Part shown: one piece after another, positions 11,700 through 24,615 of the stretch
Layout: the number at the start of each line of letters is the position of its first letter
How positions within the stretch are numbered: the stretch's first letter is position 1
Assembly: GCA_035235625.1 (NCBI GenBank)
Contig: CP141140.1
Location: forward strand, 67,224,782-67,288,781
DNA length: 64,000 nucleotides
Reading direction: 5' to 3'
From: Saururus chinensis
Lineage: Eukaryota; Streptophyta; Magnoliopsida; Piperales; Saururaceae
Made by a program: the position numbers and the translations under genes
Notes under the pieces: generated by a model
Databases searched by the model: none
What the model saw: the letters and a program-made list of their open reading frames with translations, nothing else
Told to the model about the DNA's origin: nothing

Positions 11700-14055
11700 A
11701 ATGCCTTAATTCTTGTCCCTTTCCAAACTTGGCACACGTGTGTCCCACTTGATTTATGAGATGTCGGATTTCGAATCTATCACCCGAATTTTCAAAACCC
11801 TTTTTAAATAAATAACACACATGATAAATCACAACAATTTTTTTTTCTATTTAAATCAAATCAAATCAATCGACTAAAATATCCAGGTCATGATAACTGG
11901 GGTTCATAAATATGAATATCAAAACATATGATATTATTACACGTGTCAAAATTCAATAAATAGCAAGTTAACCCTCTAAGTAAAAGTGTGTCATTTGTAT
12001 GAAAATAAATAACTAAGTAAAGTTAGCTTTCGCGCCAGTAATTACAATTACTTACAAGATTGCAGAAGTAAGAAACTAGACCCTACTAGTGCAATATCAT
12101 CCTCAAACGCCCACCAACATCCCGATCTCGCAATGTCCCCATCTAAAGAACCTGTAAGCAAATATGATCAAATAGACAACAAAACATCTCTTCTCTTGGA
12201 GGAGCGTTTTAAAAGAACAAAAGTAAAATTTAATATTTTTCGGATCGGACCAACATCACCCGATGTTAGTTGTATACATACTCATCAGATAACATTTCCA
12301 ATGTTTCCAACAAGATCGGATTGAGAAGTAGTTCTGCTTAAAAACTACATTATCCTAAGAAGCATAACATTACACATGGAATGATTAAGTATTTTAAAGC
12401 AACATATATTTTATGCAAGTCCTTTAATCGTTTCACTTGTTCTAATTAACTCAGCAATATCAAACAATGTTATTAATTATCTCTTGAACCATTATTTGAT
12501 AATTAATATCCTTATCTAATCCCAATGACAGATACACTTATCAGATTTCAACCTAAGTGACAAATAATACACTCACCATTGACCACCCTCAAAGGTAAAT
12601 CCATGACGAACACCTTGGAATCCACCAGGAAGTACCATCACCCATCCTAGTCCATAAAGGACCTGACCGGAGTGGAAGGGTGTGGCCCACAACTGCACTT
12701 GAACAAAAGTGGTAGGAAAAGCCAACCAAGCAGGATGTCAACTAATCTAAATGCATGTACACTAAATGATCCTCAATAGATTGGAAGTGAGTCTAGCTCA
12801 CGCAGAACTCCCACCAACGGGGAGGTGCAACTACACAGTCAAATCAGCAGCTCCTCAATAGAGCTAAAACTTAGGAAACCATTCTGAACCCTATCTTGCT
12901 CATCAACAAGCCAGGATTTCGAATGGCTAGCCCAAACCCTATTAGTCCCTTCTAGACTAGGGTTTTAAATTCAGAACTGCCATCGATTCATACACCAAGG
13001 CAAATCATCATGTCAAAGGTTTTGTTTACTCTATGAACTAGTCCCAGACCGCTATGAAGTATTTTAGTCTTTATCTTGATTAGGTATTCTTGGTCAATCC
13101 AAAGCTATCTACCCTATCAATTAATCTTTCAATAATCTTAAGCTAGTGATAAGTTACTACGACAACATGAATATCAAATATTAAAATAATGAACAACATA
13201 AACAATCAAAACCACACAGGTCCAAGCGGATCATAATATCAATAACTAAATTCAATAATGATATTAGATTATTCAATCTTTTGTGCCCTAACCCTACTCG
13301 GGTTAACTTGTTAAATCTTTATGAAAACTGGTCATAATGCACCTAAGGCATTAAAGTAATTATCCAACATTGGATGTGGTCCTCTTTGCTCTCAAGTAAG
13401 TCTTTAACCTCTAAAAAGGTTTCAATATCACATTGGCCCGTTAATATCATCCACGTGAATACAGCCTGGTTCGCTCATAAGGGTATTTATATCTTTTTGT
13501 TTAGGGCTTCCCTAAACCCTAATGGGTCCAAAACTAATCTCAGGGGTACATCTTATCATTATGAAACCAAGGAAATTTTCTTGCTGTTTAGCGGGGTCAT
13601 AAACCTCTTTAGCTGATCCTAGTTCAATTAATAGTCTTACCTTTACCCTAGGGGTAAAACATTCATATATATATTTATTGAGATTTTCCCCCAACTTGTG
13701 CCTTGGTCGAAATTTAGTATACCCATGTAACTATCAATGACATTTTTAAAAAAAAATTTAAACCCACTCATAAGCCTCTTAACTGGAGCCCCTAAATCGG
13801 GTCATTAGCATCGTTCTATGATTGAACTCATAAGGGTAAATTAGTTATTTTATAGACTTTGGAATTTTTCCCCGATATCTTTTGTTTTTAAAATTTTATA
13901 TTTTTTCAACAAGCCACCTATGTGTTAGTGTGTGCATCAATGAAAATCAGTTTTAACTGTTAGTGGACACTGTCATGTCAATGATTGCGTCAGTGAAACC
14001 ATAAGACAGGTTGTCTAAAAAATTGTTGGGAGTAATGCAATTTTGAATTGCAGAG
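11700..14055 (+). mobile_element. Diverged LTR-like block
   Basis: No coding capacity. The stretch 12240-12350 resembles 49040-49150 inside the solo LTR at 48832-51028: GGATCGGACCAACATC, later CAAGATCGGATTGAG, then GTAGTTCTGCTTA. Order and strand are the same, so this is probably an old relative of that LTR. Ends and target duplication were not resolved. Confidence 0.35.
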
Positions 14056-17000
14056 GCATGATACGCGTGAAATATATCTATTTAGTAGTGTTAGAATAGA
14101 AATTACAAGTTGCAGTGTAACGTCCCGGATTTTTATTACAATTTTCTGCTATTTTTATCTGATCATTTTCAGCGATATATTGTGACGCTTTGGCGTATTT
14201 GACCTCGGTATTCGTACCCGTAGAGCCGGGTCTCGGGTCAGTCGTGGGCCACGGGCCTCGACACGTGATTCTGGCGCGAAAAATCTTTGAAGATCAGAAC
14301 TGCAGAGGATAAGTAAGAAAAAAAAACAGAGAAGCTCAGGCTCGGGCTCGGCCGAGCCCGATCCAGAAAATTCTGGAAGGAACAGTGACTTTCCCCCCCT
14401 CCCTTCGGCTTGTCTCTCTCCCAGCCGCCGCCGGCCACCGGTGAGCCATAGGGCCGCCGCACCGGCTCCGCCCCGGCCGTGCGACGGCAAGGGGGCCGCC
14501 GTCCCGGCCCCACGGCCGCTCCGCCGCTCCGCCCGCCTCTCCCCTGTTTTCCCGGTCCGTCTCTGCTCTCTCTCTGATCGTGCTTGGACAGCGCCGGTGG
14601 TGGCCGGTGGGCTTCGCCCGGCCTCCGTCCGGCCAGTCTCAGGCTGGCGACGACAGGGCCGCCGCCCTGGCCAGTCCCACCGGCCCCTAAGTTCTCTCTC
14701 CCTCTGGTGAGTTCTCTCCCTCCCTCACTGTCTTGTGTACCGCCGCCGCTGCCGTGGGCCGCCAAGGCCCGACCGGCCGGCCACAACTCCGCCCTGGGCC
14801 GGCGACGGTGGTAGGGCACCTCTCCCGGCCCCAGTGGCCTTTGCTCCACCGCGCACCCATTTTCTGCCTCTGCTCTGTTTTCGCTGGCGAACTGTTTTTG
14901 TTCAACAGTAGCCACCGACGGCGAGCTACGCCCGATCAGACCTCCGTCCAGCCCCGCCTTGGTCCGGCGAAGGTAGTGGACCATCTCTCCCCACCCGGTT
15001 CCACCTCCGCCCTTCCTCTTTCCTTTGGCCAGACACTTCCATCCGGTCCCCTGTTTTTGGCCCCTGTGTGTTTGGGACTACCGGCGCTGGAAGTTGCTGC
15101 CTTTGGCTGAAGACGGCTCCGCCCGGCCTCCGTCTGGCTCTGCCTCAGCCAAGCAATGGCCAAGCCGCCTCCTCGGCACCACCCCGGCCCGATTTGATCC
15201 GCCTCGCATCTCCCCTGTTTTTGTCTGTGACAGACTTTGGGGGCTGCGCCAGCGAGAGCCAACCTTCGGCTCGCCTCTTGCCCACCAGCCTTGGGATGAT
15301 GACGGTAGGACCGCCCCTAGCCAGGTCTACCGCCCCCACAGCCGCTCTGCCTGGGCTGGTTTCCCCCGGTCGGTCCCTCTTCCCTGTTTTGGTTTGAAGG
15401 GAATTGTGGCCGCGCTGGTGGTGAGCTTATGGTCGGCTAGCCTCGGCCTAGCGGCACTGGTGTAGCCACTTCCACCCAGCTCCGCCCGGTTACTAGGGCC
15501 CTGGCGTCACGGGCCAGAGCTGCCAGTAAACCCTGTTCGTCGTTGTGCCCCTAGGGTTTTCCACCCGTTATGGGCCATCGGGCATCATTGGATGTCGAAC
15601 ACCCTTGGACCACCTTAGTGTGGCAGGTTTCAGCTTGGGGATGGCTGGCCGCCCTAGTGCAGCACTGCCCGTCTTCTTTCGGCATGGGCCAGGTTCCCCT
15701 CGGCCGATTGTGTCTGACCGCTCTATAGAGAGCACCACGTGTTGCCCTTTGATCGTCCTACCTCCACCGGACACCATATGGCCTCTAGTCGGCCTACCTC
15801 GACACGACAATAGCAAAGGCCATCTTTGTCGGTCACCACCCTTGGGCATGGCCCTACCGCCCTTATGAGCTTTGGGCCGACACCGTCTAGCCCTCTCTTC
15901 CCTCCCTTTGGCCGCGTGTGCAAGTAGCCACGCGTGCGGGTTAGGGTTTAGGTGCCATTTTGACACCGCCTGACCGTCGGATGGCTCTGCCATCGTCTGT
16001 ATTTGACCATAGGAGTCCACCTCTCCTACGTCCTTGAGTGTCGCCCTCCGCCCTTATGTGGGCCCTTGTGAACGTGAAATCGACGCCGTTGGGTGCTGTC
16101 CACGGCCGATTTTGACGTCTTGTGATCGGTTTGGTATTGTTCAACCACCGGTCGAATTTTAGTGAGTACACCCTGCCTTTCGGTCGCACCTGCCACTCGT
16201 TGGCACGATCTTTCTCCCGGCCGCCCCTAGTGTGCAGCCGTGGATCGCAGATTTTGCCGCGTTGATTTTGACATCCCATTTGGCCGTGTGTAGTTCCGGC
16301 GCTTCCTAAACCTCGGGACAACAGCTCTCTCAGCTGGGCAATGGTTTTGACCGCCGACTCCGCCATCGACGCCACCACCGTCGTGTGCTCGCCATCAAAC
16401 GTCATGATTACGAGGTAGGGGAGCTTTGAACTCGTAAATTCATGACAGCATGCTTTGAATGAGTAGCAGCATGCTAGGCTTGCATGATTCTATGTTTGGA
16501 TATTAAATCATGACATGTATGCATGATATAAGATAGTGAATTATGCCACATTGAGGTACATGTATGTATGTATGTGAGTTGTAAGCATGGTTATGTATGT
16601 GTATGATGTATGGTGTATGCACTAGTGATGGCTAGCGAATGTGTTAGTGTGCCACATATGTGTGTGTTGGACACGCTAGTGATGGCTAGCGATATCGAGT
16701 AAGTTACGTATGTGGACTGTGTGGGCAGAGGTATGGGCGATGGACGGTAAGATTGGTAAGGGTTTGGTATGAAGTTGGATGTGGATTTGGACGTGTAAGC
16801 GCATGACGGAAGACAGAGAAAGTAAGTTTGAGGAGCGAGGATTTGAGATGGGTCAGTTTGGTTTGGAGCGTACATCAGGGGTTCGGTAAGTAAGAAGACT
16901 TAGGCTTGGAGCCTTATAAGGGTTTATTAGACAGTAAGAGCGTGTATAATTGTACAAGCATAACGTACAAATTATGAAGTAAAAAGTAAGAATAATAAGT

Positions 17001-17416
17001 GAGGTATTAAGTAAGAGGATGATAACGGGGATCTGCTATGAGGAGCTCAGTTTGAAGATGTAAGTAAGATGTCTGACCGTAAGGTGGATGACAGAGGTTG
17101 TATGAGTATGTAAGGATCTGTGTACGGTGAGCTATGTTGTGACTTGGACGGGTAAGTGAAGTCTGCTGCCCCGACGAACTAGGGTTCGGATCGGGCTCAG
17201 CTTCAATTTGATCAGTCGAGGACTGAGAGGTTGTGTGGCATAATTGTACCGCATAATATACTTAATTCAAACTTGAATTATGAGAACGTTATTAATAGCG
17301 TTGTGAGTTTGAGACCTGAGGGTTCGACGGATTAAGTTCCGTGTTTGAGCTAGCCGATAATGAATCGGCTGAGCACTTCTTGTGTCTCGCCATGGTGGTT
17401 GTCCTGCGGGATTTTT

Positions 17417-17800
17417 GTCTGTGTGCTATATAGAGCACCGGGCGTCTGATGCTCTGTTGAGAGCGATGTATGTTTGATTTGGTCTGTGTGCTGTATAAGC
17501 CCAGATGTTTGATGCTCTGTTGAGAGCGAAGTATGTTTTTTATTCGGTCTGTGTGCTGTACAAGCCCAGATGTTTGATGCTCTGTTGCGAGCGTTGTATG
17601 TTTCTGCCCAAGAGTGGCACTATACGTTTCTGCCCAAGTGGCACTGTATGTTTTCTGCCCAAGAGTGGCAATGGCACTATAAGACCCATTATGGTGGGCA
17701 ATTCTCTGGCACTATAAGACCTATTATAGTGGGCAATGGCACTATAAGACCCATTATAGTGGGCAAGTCTATGGCACTATAAGACCCCTTATGTGTGGGC
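17417..17800 (+). repeat. Minisatellites inside the solo LTR
   Basis: Three copies of a 65-bp unit start at about 17417, 17482 and 17547 (GTCTGTGTGCTGTATAAGCC, then GATGCTCTGTTGAGAGCG). They run into shorter repeats of CTGCCCAAGAGTGGCA and then about five copies of GGCACTATAAGACCCATTAT through 17800. Confidence 0.85.
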
Positions 17801-18064
17801 AATTGTATGACCCCTTGTGTGGGTGTATGTTTGCGCGCTCAGGTAAGTAGTGTCATGGATCTACTCTTACCTGTTTGATCCAGTGCCCCATGAGCATTGG
17901 TGTACCTTACCTTCGGAAAAGTCCATGGCATCTAGTCACTCCCCGGAGGTTAAGGTGATGCCCCAGTGGCATTCTTTTCCTTTTCGACGCTAGAGCTTAT
18001 TAGTTGTAATGAGCTTCAGTGGTCGATAGTATGTATTACGACTGTATGACTGAGTTTGTACGTT

Positions 18065-18300
18065 CGGAGTAAGCGTATGATGATGAGTATGTGCACGACT
18101 GTAAGATTGAGGATGAGTACGACTGTAAGAGTGTGAGTTTGAGCACGACTATAAGAGTGTGAGTTTGAGCACGACTGTAAGAGTTTGAATATGAGTTCGA
18201 TAGTAAGTGTAAGACTGTACGAGTAAGGTCGTACGAGTAAGTGTATGATTGTACGAGTAAGGTCGTACAAGTACGTGTAAGCTGTATGAGTATGCCTTGA
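18065..18300 (+). repeat. Short tandem repeats GAGCACGACTGTAAGAGTGT and GTACGAGTAAGGTC
   Basis: Two neighbouring arrays of 25-35 bp units inside the solo LTR. They differ in unit from the 17.4-17.8 kb arrays. Confidence 0.75.
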
Positions 18301-20779
18301 TGGTACGAGTATGTTTGTAAGACCCTGATTAAGGGTATTTGAGTATGTTTGATATGATGGTGTGTTATGCATGCTTATATGCTTATGTGCATAATTATGT
18401 TATACGTTGTTTGCCTCATGTTGAGTTGCATGACGCATGTTTTATGAACTTATTGAGTTCACCATTTGGGATTTCCCCTACTGGGTATTTTCCTTCTGAG
18501 TATGAAAATACTCACCCTACTTCTTTTAGCCCCGTTGTTCGGGAGGCTTTTGCAGGTTGTGTTGGTGAGCTCCTGGAGATGGACGCTCGTCTTTGCGGTG
18601 GATTGTTTGCCCCTCGACTCAAGTTTTTGGTGTCACGATCTGATGTATTTGATGAGATTTAAGTGTATGTATTCTGGACTTTTAATTTGGATCAGAGTAG
18701 ACTGTTTATGGGACTTGTACTCGGGGACACCTGGGAGTTATTTGTATTTAAAATTCCATGATCATGGTGATTTAATTAAATGCGTATGTTTTCGAGTAGC
18801 GCCTGAGGATATTTGATTTGACGGTACGATGTTTAACCGTATCATGTTTAAAATTATAAACTGTTTATACGGGTTTTGATTTTATCGTTTGACTCCGATT
18901 TATCGTATAAAAGAAAAAAAAAATTCTATGAGTTTTAAGAAAAAAGGATGAAAAATCTCGGGCGTTACATGCAGTCATTTATTTATTAAATTGCCTCAAA
19001 TTATTTGATTAGGCATGTACTTGAATCAATCCAAGTTTTTACTATTTTTACACGTCTCAATTATGTTCTTATTATGCTGCATAGGTTGATGTCGTGCGAA
19101 TAACTTTGTTGTTGCTTATGACACTTCAAAAATGTTTGGACATGGTTCACATGAATTGGATGGATCAAATATTTGTGTCAAGAAGAAGTTTTTTAAGAGC
19201 GTGCACATGTTGAGTTGTTGGAGCACTTACATAATGACAAAGAGAGCATTCAACTAATGTTCTTCTCGGTGCTTTTCCAACACCTGCACAAGAAGGTTAA
19301 AAGCAATATCAAGCCCAAAACTTAGGGTCATCGAGCCAATAAGAGATAAATATAGGCTAGTAAAAAAAGGAAAGAAAGATGGACCAGTAGAGAATAAGGA
19401 AGGCAACCACATTGATAACTAGAGACAGTCAAGAAGATCCATCCAACAAATTTATAAACAGGACCTCAAAAAGGAAGAAGCAAGTTTGCAACAAACAGAG
19501 TTCAGTTGGACAAAAAGGAATTCAGAAAAAAGAGCATGGACATGATCTTATAAATGAAAAGATAAAAAATCTAGCAGCTTATGGTCAATACAAGGGAAGA
19601 ATGCCTATAAGAGGAGCAGCCATGTAGTCCAAAATCATCAAGGAATTTCCAGAAATAGAAGAAAGAGTTAAATATAGAGAATGAAATTGGCAACAATGAG
19701 GAAAAACAAAGCTTAAGCAGAGAATTCAAAGAAATGAACGGAGGAATATAAGGAAATAAGTGGGCAGCAAGAAAGAAGAAAGGAAAAGGAAGGGACAATA
19801 AACAAAAAGCAAGAAAATAAGGTCAGAATTGAGAGTTTAAACAAGGAAGAAAGCTTTGTCTAGAAGTTATTTTAAAACCATAGCAATTTCAGATTGGAGG
19901 AGAGGAGCAAAGAGGACGAACCAGAGAGAAACCATTCATTCCACCCACCAAAAAAATTCTCCGTCTCGGGCTGCTGTAGCAAGAATTTGAAGGCAATGAA
20001 CAGTACCCACGAGTTATTGTTCATTGGTTCTGTAGTAGTTCAAAATTTTTGAATTTTTCTCAATTTTCTTCCAAACTTGTAAGTCTCTTTTCACTTAATA
20101 TAATGGAGATTATGATTTTAGTTCTTAGGTAATGAGTAGCTAATTTTTTTTCGACTAAGGCTAGGATGAAGCCTTATTAATTTGCATGGATTAATGATCA
20201 TGAGAGTTGATTGATTTCCTTTAAATGTGCTTTAATGTTTGATTATTCCACCTATTTTTAATTGACAAATTCTATCTTCGATAAAAGATTAATCATGTTC
20301 TTCTTATGATTTGAGGTGGTTTTTAATAGTTATTTACTTGGATTTTTAACTCTTGAATTAGGGTTGGGTATTAATTGTAATTTTCATCTTGTGGATACAA
20401 TTATAGACTTAATCTTGATCTTATTAAACAAAAGAGAACATAAATATTACTCTTGACGGTATGCCTAACAATTATATATTCCGTAATACACTCATACGAT
20501 ATTGCACTCTTAGTTTAAATTGATTCCCAGTGTTTTGATTCTTGTCAGTTGTTAGATTTAACTTTGACTTCTAGTACTTTGTTTTTCAATCTTACTTGTT
20601 TTAGGGTTTTTAAAGTAGGTGATGACTTGTTAATTTGTTAACTAGATTAGGGTTTGCTAAATTAGATTAAATTTAGTTTTCCGACATCAAGTCTCTGTGG
20701 AACCGACACTCGATTTAACTGCTTTTCTGCTATAGATTCATGCACTTGCAAGTAAACATTTGAACTTTAACAAGTTTTT

Positions 20780-21045
20780 GGCGTCATTGTCGGAGACTTG
20801 TAAAGGAGAACAAGTTGAGTCGTGTATGACCACATAGATACATGATCAAACACACCAAATGGTTAGAATATATTCAAACCCCCTAGAGAGTCATGAAATT
20901 GAAACTGATCTTTAATTCAGAATGAGAGATAACAATGCAGAAGCCAATCCCCATAGAGAGTTATTTTTACTAATCTCCATCAATCCTCCCTCTTGCATAG
21001 TATTGCCCACCACCATTGCCACATACTTTGAGTTGAAAGCTAAAG
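20780..21045 (+). mobile_element. Athila gag start region (fragment)
   Basis: Readable Athila/Tat-type gag text includes ANPHRELFLL and PPSCIVLPTTIATYFELK, close to the conserved PPSCIVLP-TATHFELK block of this clade. It stops where the R repeat begins. Fragment of a broken fossil. Confidence 0.7.
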
Positions 21046-23705
21046 TTAGATTTGATTTTTCTTGGGGTAATGAGTTAGTTGAATTATAATTTTTGAAGGT
21101 TTATTTTTTTTTTTAATTCAGAGTATTAGTGTCAGGCTTGATTCACCCAATTTTTACCTATTTAAAGGCATTTTTTCTATTTTCTTTAGTCAAAGGTGTG
21201 GGCCCCACCATGGGGCCCATGTCTGTGTGGGATGGCGTGCTCCTCATTTTGGCCACCAACCTTCTATTGATTTGTCTAAGTGGTCTTGGGTATGATTAAA
21301 TTCGGTTTTGAGTCAAGGGTGCGCTTAAATGGTCACTTAAGGCCCTTTCACCTATTTTCCAACCTAATAATTTAAATCCCAACCCATAAGTTTTAATATA
21401 AAAAGAAAACCCTGACCATTTGCCAAACGGGGAAGGGATGAGAATAGGAAGGAGGCTAAGCTCTACCCACATTTCCCTTAAGATAAGGTTTTCCCCCTTA
21501 ATCACCCCTTAATCTTTCAATTTTTGTCTTAATTAGGTATTTTCGTTTTTAACCTAACTATGTCATGAATTTATCATTTCGAAGGTTGATTTGAGTCTAT
21601 TCGTTAGTTTTGATTAAGACTAATCAAAGGCCGTAATTTTTGGGTAGGATTTCTTGAGGTTGAAGCTCGTTCAAGGGATTCACAAGCTTTATAGAGGTAA
21701 GGGTTTTTACCTTGATTAGTTTTCTTGCTTAAAATGCCATGATTGTAGGCTTATTTGAGCTTTTGATTCATCTTGATGTGTAATGGTAATTTATTAAAAA
21801 TATGTAATTTATGGTTATTTTTGTATGATTAAGTATAAAACATGTTATATCCATCATATTCTTGGCTTAGGTTTTGATTATATGTTGTTTTATGATGATT
21901 TTAGAATTTATATGGAATTTTAAAATATTTTCGTTCGAATTTCAAGAGGTAGAAGACGAACTAAAAAAGTGAAGTGTTTCAACTATTAAAATGGGCTGAC
22001 TGACCATTCAAACAACCAGTAGTTTAAATGGGTGACTGGCCGTTCGAATGGCCAACCGTTTGAAGGAACAATATGGTCGTTTTAATGACCAAATGACAGT
22101 TTTGTATGTTTGACCATTTTTTGTGGATTTTCGGGCTATTCTTGTTATTTCCTCATAATTCTAATCCACTATGACCATGATGGGTTAGGATGTGTTTTAG
22201 CTTATGTACGAAGATGACTACACTTGTTAAGGTTTAGTATGATGCTCTACTGGTTTTCAATCCGTATTTCAATTATTTCTTCTTCTTCTTCTTCTTTACT
22301 TCATGATTCCAACAACTTATAATCATGTAAATATGAATGCTTTTATATGTCAGTTTAATTATAAATGAGCCATGTTACACATGTTTTTGCTCAATTAAGA
22401 ATATATCCATGAATGTATCTTTTACCCGTTCTTATTTGACATAAATGAACCATGCTTCATACATTTGGGACCGATTAGGGTATTTTTACTTATGCTTACA
22501 TCCATTAAACATTGCTCACATATGTATTATTAGGGCTGTAAGAAACATGGGCAGGTCCGCCCGACCCGGCCCGAAATTTTATACAATTGGGCCTTAAAAT
22601 TTGTTCAATCAAACGGGTCGGGCCTGGAAATTTAGAGTGTATAAAATTTTGGGCCGGGCTCGGGCCTGGGCCAAAAATTCTTAAAAGCCCGGCCAAGCCC
22701 GGCCCGGCCCGGCCCTTTCCAGCCCGTTTAATCATATCCATTTTAATCATGCGGTCCTGCGTGTGTGTAGTTTGGTATCATCGGATAAATGCCAGTAGAG
22801 AAGCCCATCGTCTCCGCCGCTCTCCTACTTCGTCCATCGTTTCCCAATTCTTCCGCCGCTGTGCCTGTGCAACCTAATTTCTCCCCATTTACAGTTGTAG
22901 CCAGCAGAGAAGCCCATCGTCTCCGCCGCTCTGCAGCCCTAATTCCTCACCGCTCTCCTGCTTCGTTCATCGTTTCCCGATTCTTCCGCCATTGATTTAT
23001 TTTTGTAAAAGGAAAAGATGGGATGGGGGATTTTTCTGGTTGTTCTATCTTCTATCACCCTAGATCCTGAATTCACTTCTTTGTTTATTTACTTCCTCTC
23101 ATGTTTTAAGGTTGTAGCAGCGTGGTATTGGTCTTTCTACCTCTTTCCTTTGGATTTAAACACTCCTATGGAGTTTATATATGTTGGCAGTACCACCTGA
23201 ATTCAATATCCGTAAGTGGTTGTTTAGCTGCTTAAAATGTGGTCCCTTTGTTGGATCTGGTTCTCTGGAAATTGACTGAAGGAAGATCGCCCTCCCGATT
23301 TGCTGAGAGTAGTAGGTAACGTCATTCTTGCAACATTTTTTCCCCAGTTTCTTGGACAGTTTTTATGTTTATGTTCACTGGAATTTACTTGTGTATGTTT
23401 GTGTCCAGTGATAGTTCAATGAATCCTGAAGTGGTCAGTCTGTTGCCACCACGAAGGTAAGTGGGTATCTTATTGCTTTAAGTCCTGACGAGGAGGATGA
23501 ATCATATCATTTCTCTGTTTATGGTAGTTTAGGTGTTAATTAACGAGAAGTATTTGCTCTTGAATGATTGGGGCTTTCTGTAAGTACTATGAGGTGAGGA
23601 ACCAGCTGATTAAGCTAGCATATTATTATCTGGAAGTTGTTTATGTTTCATCAACCCCATGATCGTCTATCCCAGAAAGCCCCAGCACCAGATGATCATC
23701 ACATA

Positions 23706-24272
23706 GTTCCAAGAAAGATTGTTATTACCTAGTCTGTGAAAGATGTTCAGAGTTTAATGGATGATGACCTTGTTTTAAAAGACAAGATTGGCACATCTGT
23801 GAGTATCTCCTTTAAGTTTAGAGTGATGAAAACTTAACGCTGACTTGCTAATTTAATGAATCTACCGCCTTTGACATGTGGTTAATATCTAACCTACTTG
23901 GGATATGTCGGCTCAAGGAAAAAGTTTTAAATATGCATATCAAGGCTCGTGGCTTAAATGTGCAGAATTATCTCTTATTTTTGGCATTTATATGTCATTG
24001 AATTGTTTGTCATTTTGTCTTCCTTAGCAAGTTTACTTTTGGAGTCTTCCTAGTTGTGCTGGGAGCCAGGTAGAAATTTCTGTTTGTATTTAATATATAA
24101 TTGAAGGCAGTATATGATTTTTCTTTGGAAATACTTTTATCTATATTATCTTTGTTCTGCCATACTATATGTAGTTTAGATATGCATGGAATCAGATCTC
24201 TTAATCAGTAAGGAGCGCTTGGCAGAACTAATGGAACAAACAAATGCACTACAGAAGGGCAGAGAAGAATCT
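23706..24272 (+). pseudogene. MND1: MND1 (meiotic nuclear division 1) exon fragments captured in hAT
   Basis: Three exon pieces match plant MND1, the partner of HOP2 that promotes Dmc1-driven strand exchange in meiosis. Piece 1 (23709-23798) reads PRKIVIT, a stop, then SVKDVQSLMDDDLVLKDKIG. Piece 2 (24031-24069) reads VYFWSLPSCAGSQ. Piece 3 (about 24188-24272) reads ESDLLISKERLAELMEQTN and ends GREES at a GT donor. The order and spacing by introns match a genomic copy. The TAG in piece 1 replaces a Gln codon of the family. The acceptor before piece 2 looks changed from CAG to CAA. The N-terminal start and most of the C-terminal coiled coil are absent. This is not a functional gene as it stands; a chimeric transcript is possible. 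Confidence 0.8.
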
Positions 24273-24419
24273 GTAAGTGTGTTTGAGTTTATGCCGATTA
24301 GTTTATTGTATTAACACTCATGATCAAATTTCTTTTGGCATTTGAATTGGGTTCTCCTATAGCTTGTAATGGAAATTAATTTCTTTTTTATCTAATAATG
24401 TCTCTTAATATCTCATTTG

Positions 24420-24615
24420 AACAGGGAGGCCAAAGGCTAATAAGCACAACCTAAGCCTGAAGCTAACATGGAAAATGCAGCTAAACCTGAACCTTCATCT
24501 ACAAAGCCAAAAGCTCAAGCAGGACCAAGTAAAAAAGAAGAGCTAATTGAAGATGGAGGTGAAGATGATGATTCTGATGAGGATGACTCATATGCAGATG
24601 ATTCTAATGAGGTGC
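24420..24615 (+). pseudogene. Captured exon-like acidic/Lys-rich segment of unknown gene
   Basis: After an acceptor-like CAG at 24423-24425, the frame reads KPKAQAGPSKKEELIEDGG and then an Asp/Glu/Ser run (DDDSDEDDSYADDSNE) before a GTGCTT. MND1 has no such segment, so this appears to come from a second host gene. The Lys/Pro-rich and acidic pattern recalls the tail of plant HD2-type histone deacetylases or other nucleolar proteins, but this is a guess. Other exon-like bits occur near 24900-24960 and 25066-25121 (NLYFELKTQQSQYSPIDE). Confidence 0.35.

Larger units (their letters stand above)
14116..18969 (+). mobile_element. 4.85-kb solo LTR (Ty3/gypsy-like), GC-rich 5' half
   Basis: Begins TGTAACGTCCCGG and ends CGGGCGTTACA, flanked by a perfect 5-bp duplication TGCAG (14111-14115 and 18970-18974). 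No polyprotein is present, so it appears to be a solo LTR left after recombination. The 14.4-15.6 kb part is very GC-rich with degenerate repeats; long open frames there on both strands reflect composition. A related inverted copy starts at 63321. Confidence 0.8.
14059..20772 (+). repeat. 5' LTR of the Athila-like element, split by a solo LTR
   Basis: The pieces 14059-14115 and 18970-20772 together make about 1.86 kb. The 18975-19480 part aligns with 31537-32050. The LTR ends at CA just before the primer-site motif. Confidence 0.7.

Noticed and set aside
14238-14984. 248-codon open frame on the minus strand in the GC-rich part of the 4.85-kb solo LTR
   Set aside because: Frames are open on both strands here because the DNA is GC-rich. 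The translation is low-complexity Gly/Arg/Pro with no domain, and the location is inside an LTR.
15025-16405. Several overlapping frames of 100-154 codons on both strands
   Set aside because: Same GC-rich LTR body. No recognised motif, no consistent codon pattern, and overlapping frames on opposite strands.
22505-22750. Pro/Gly-rich frames over the left end of hAT element 1
   Set aside because: They translate the GGCCCGG subterminal repeats; the same pattern occurs at the right end.
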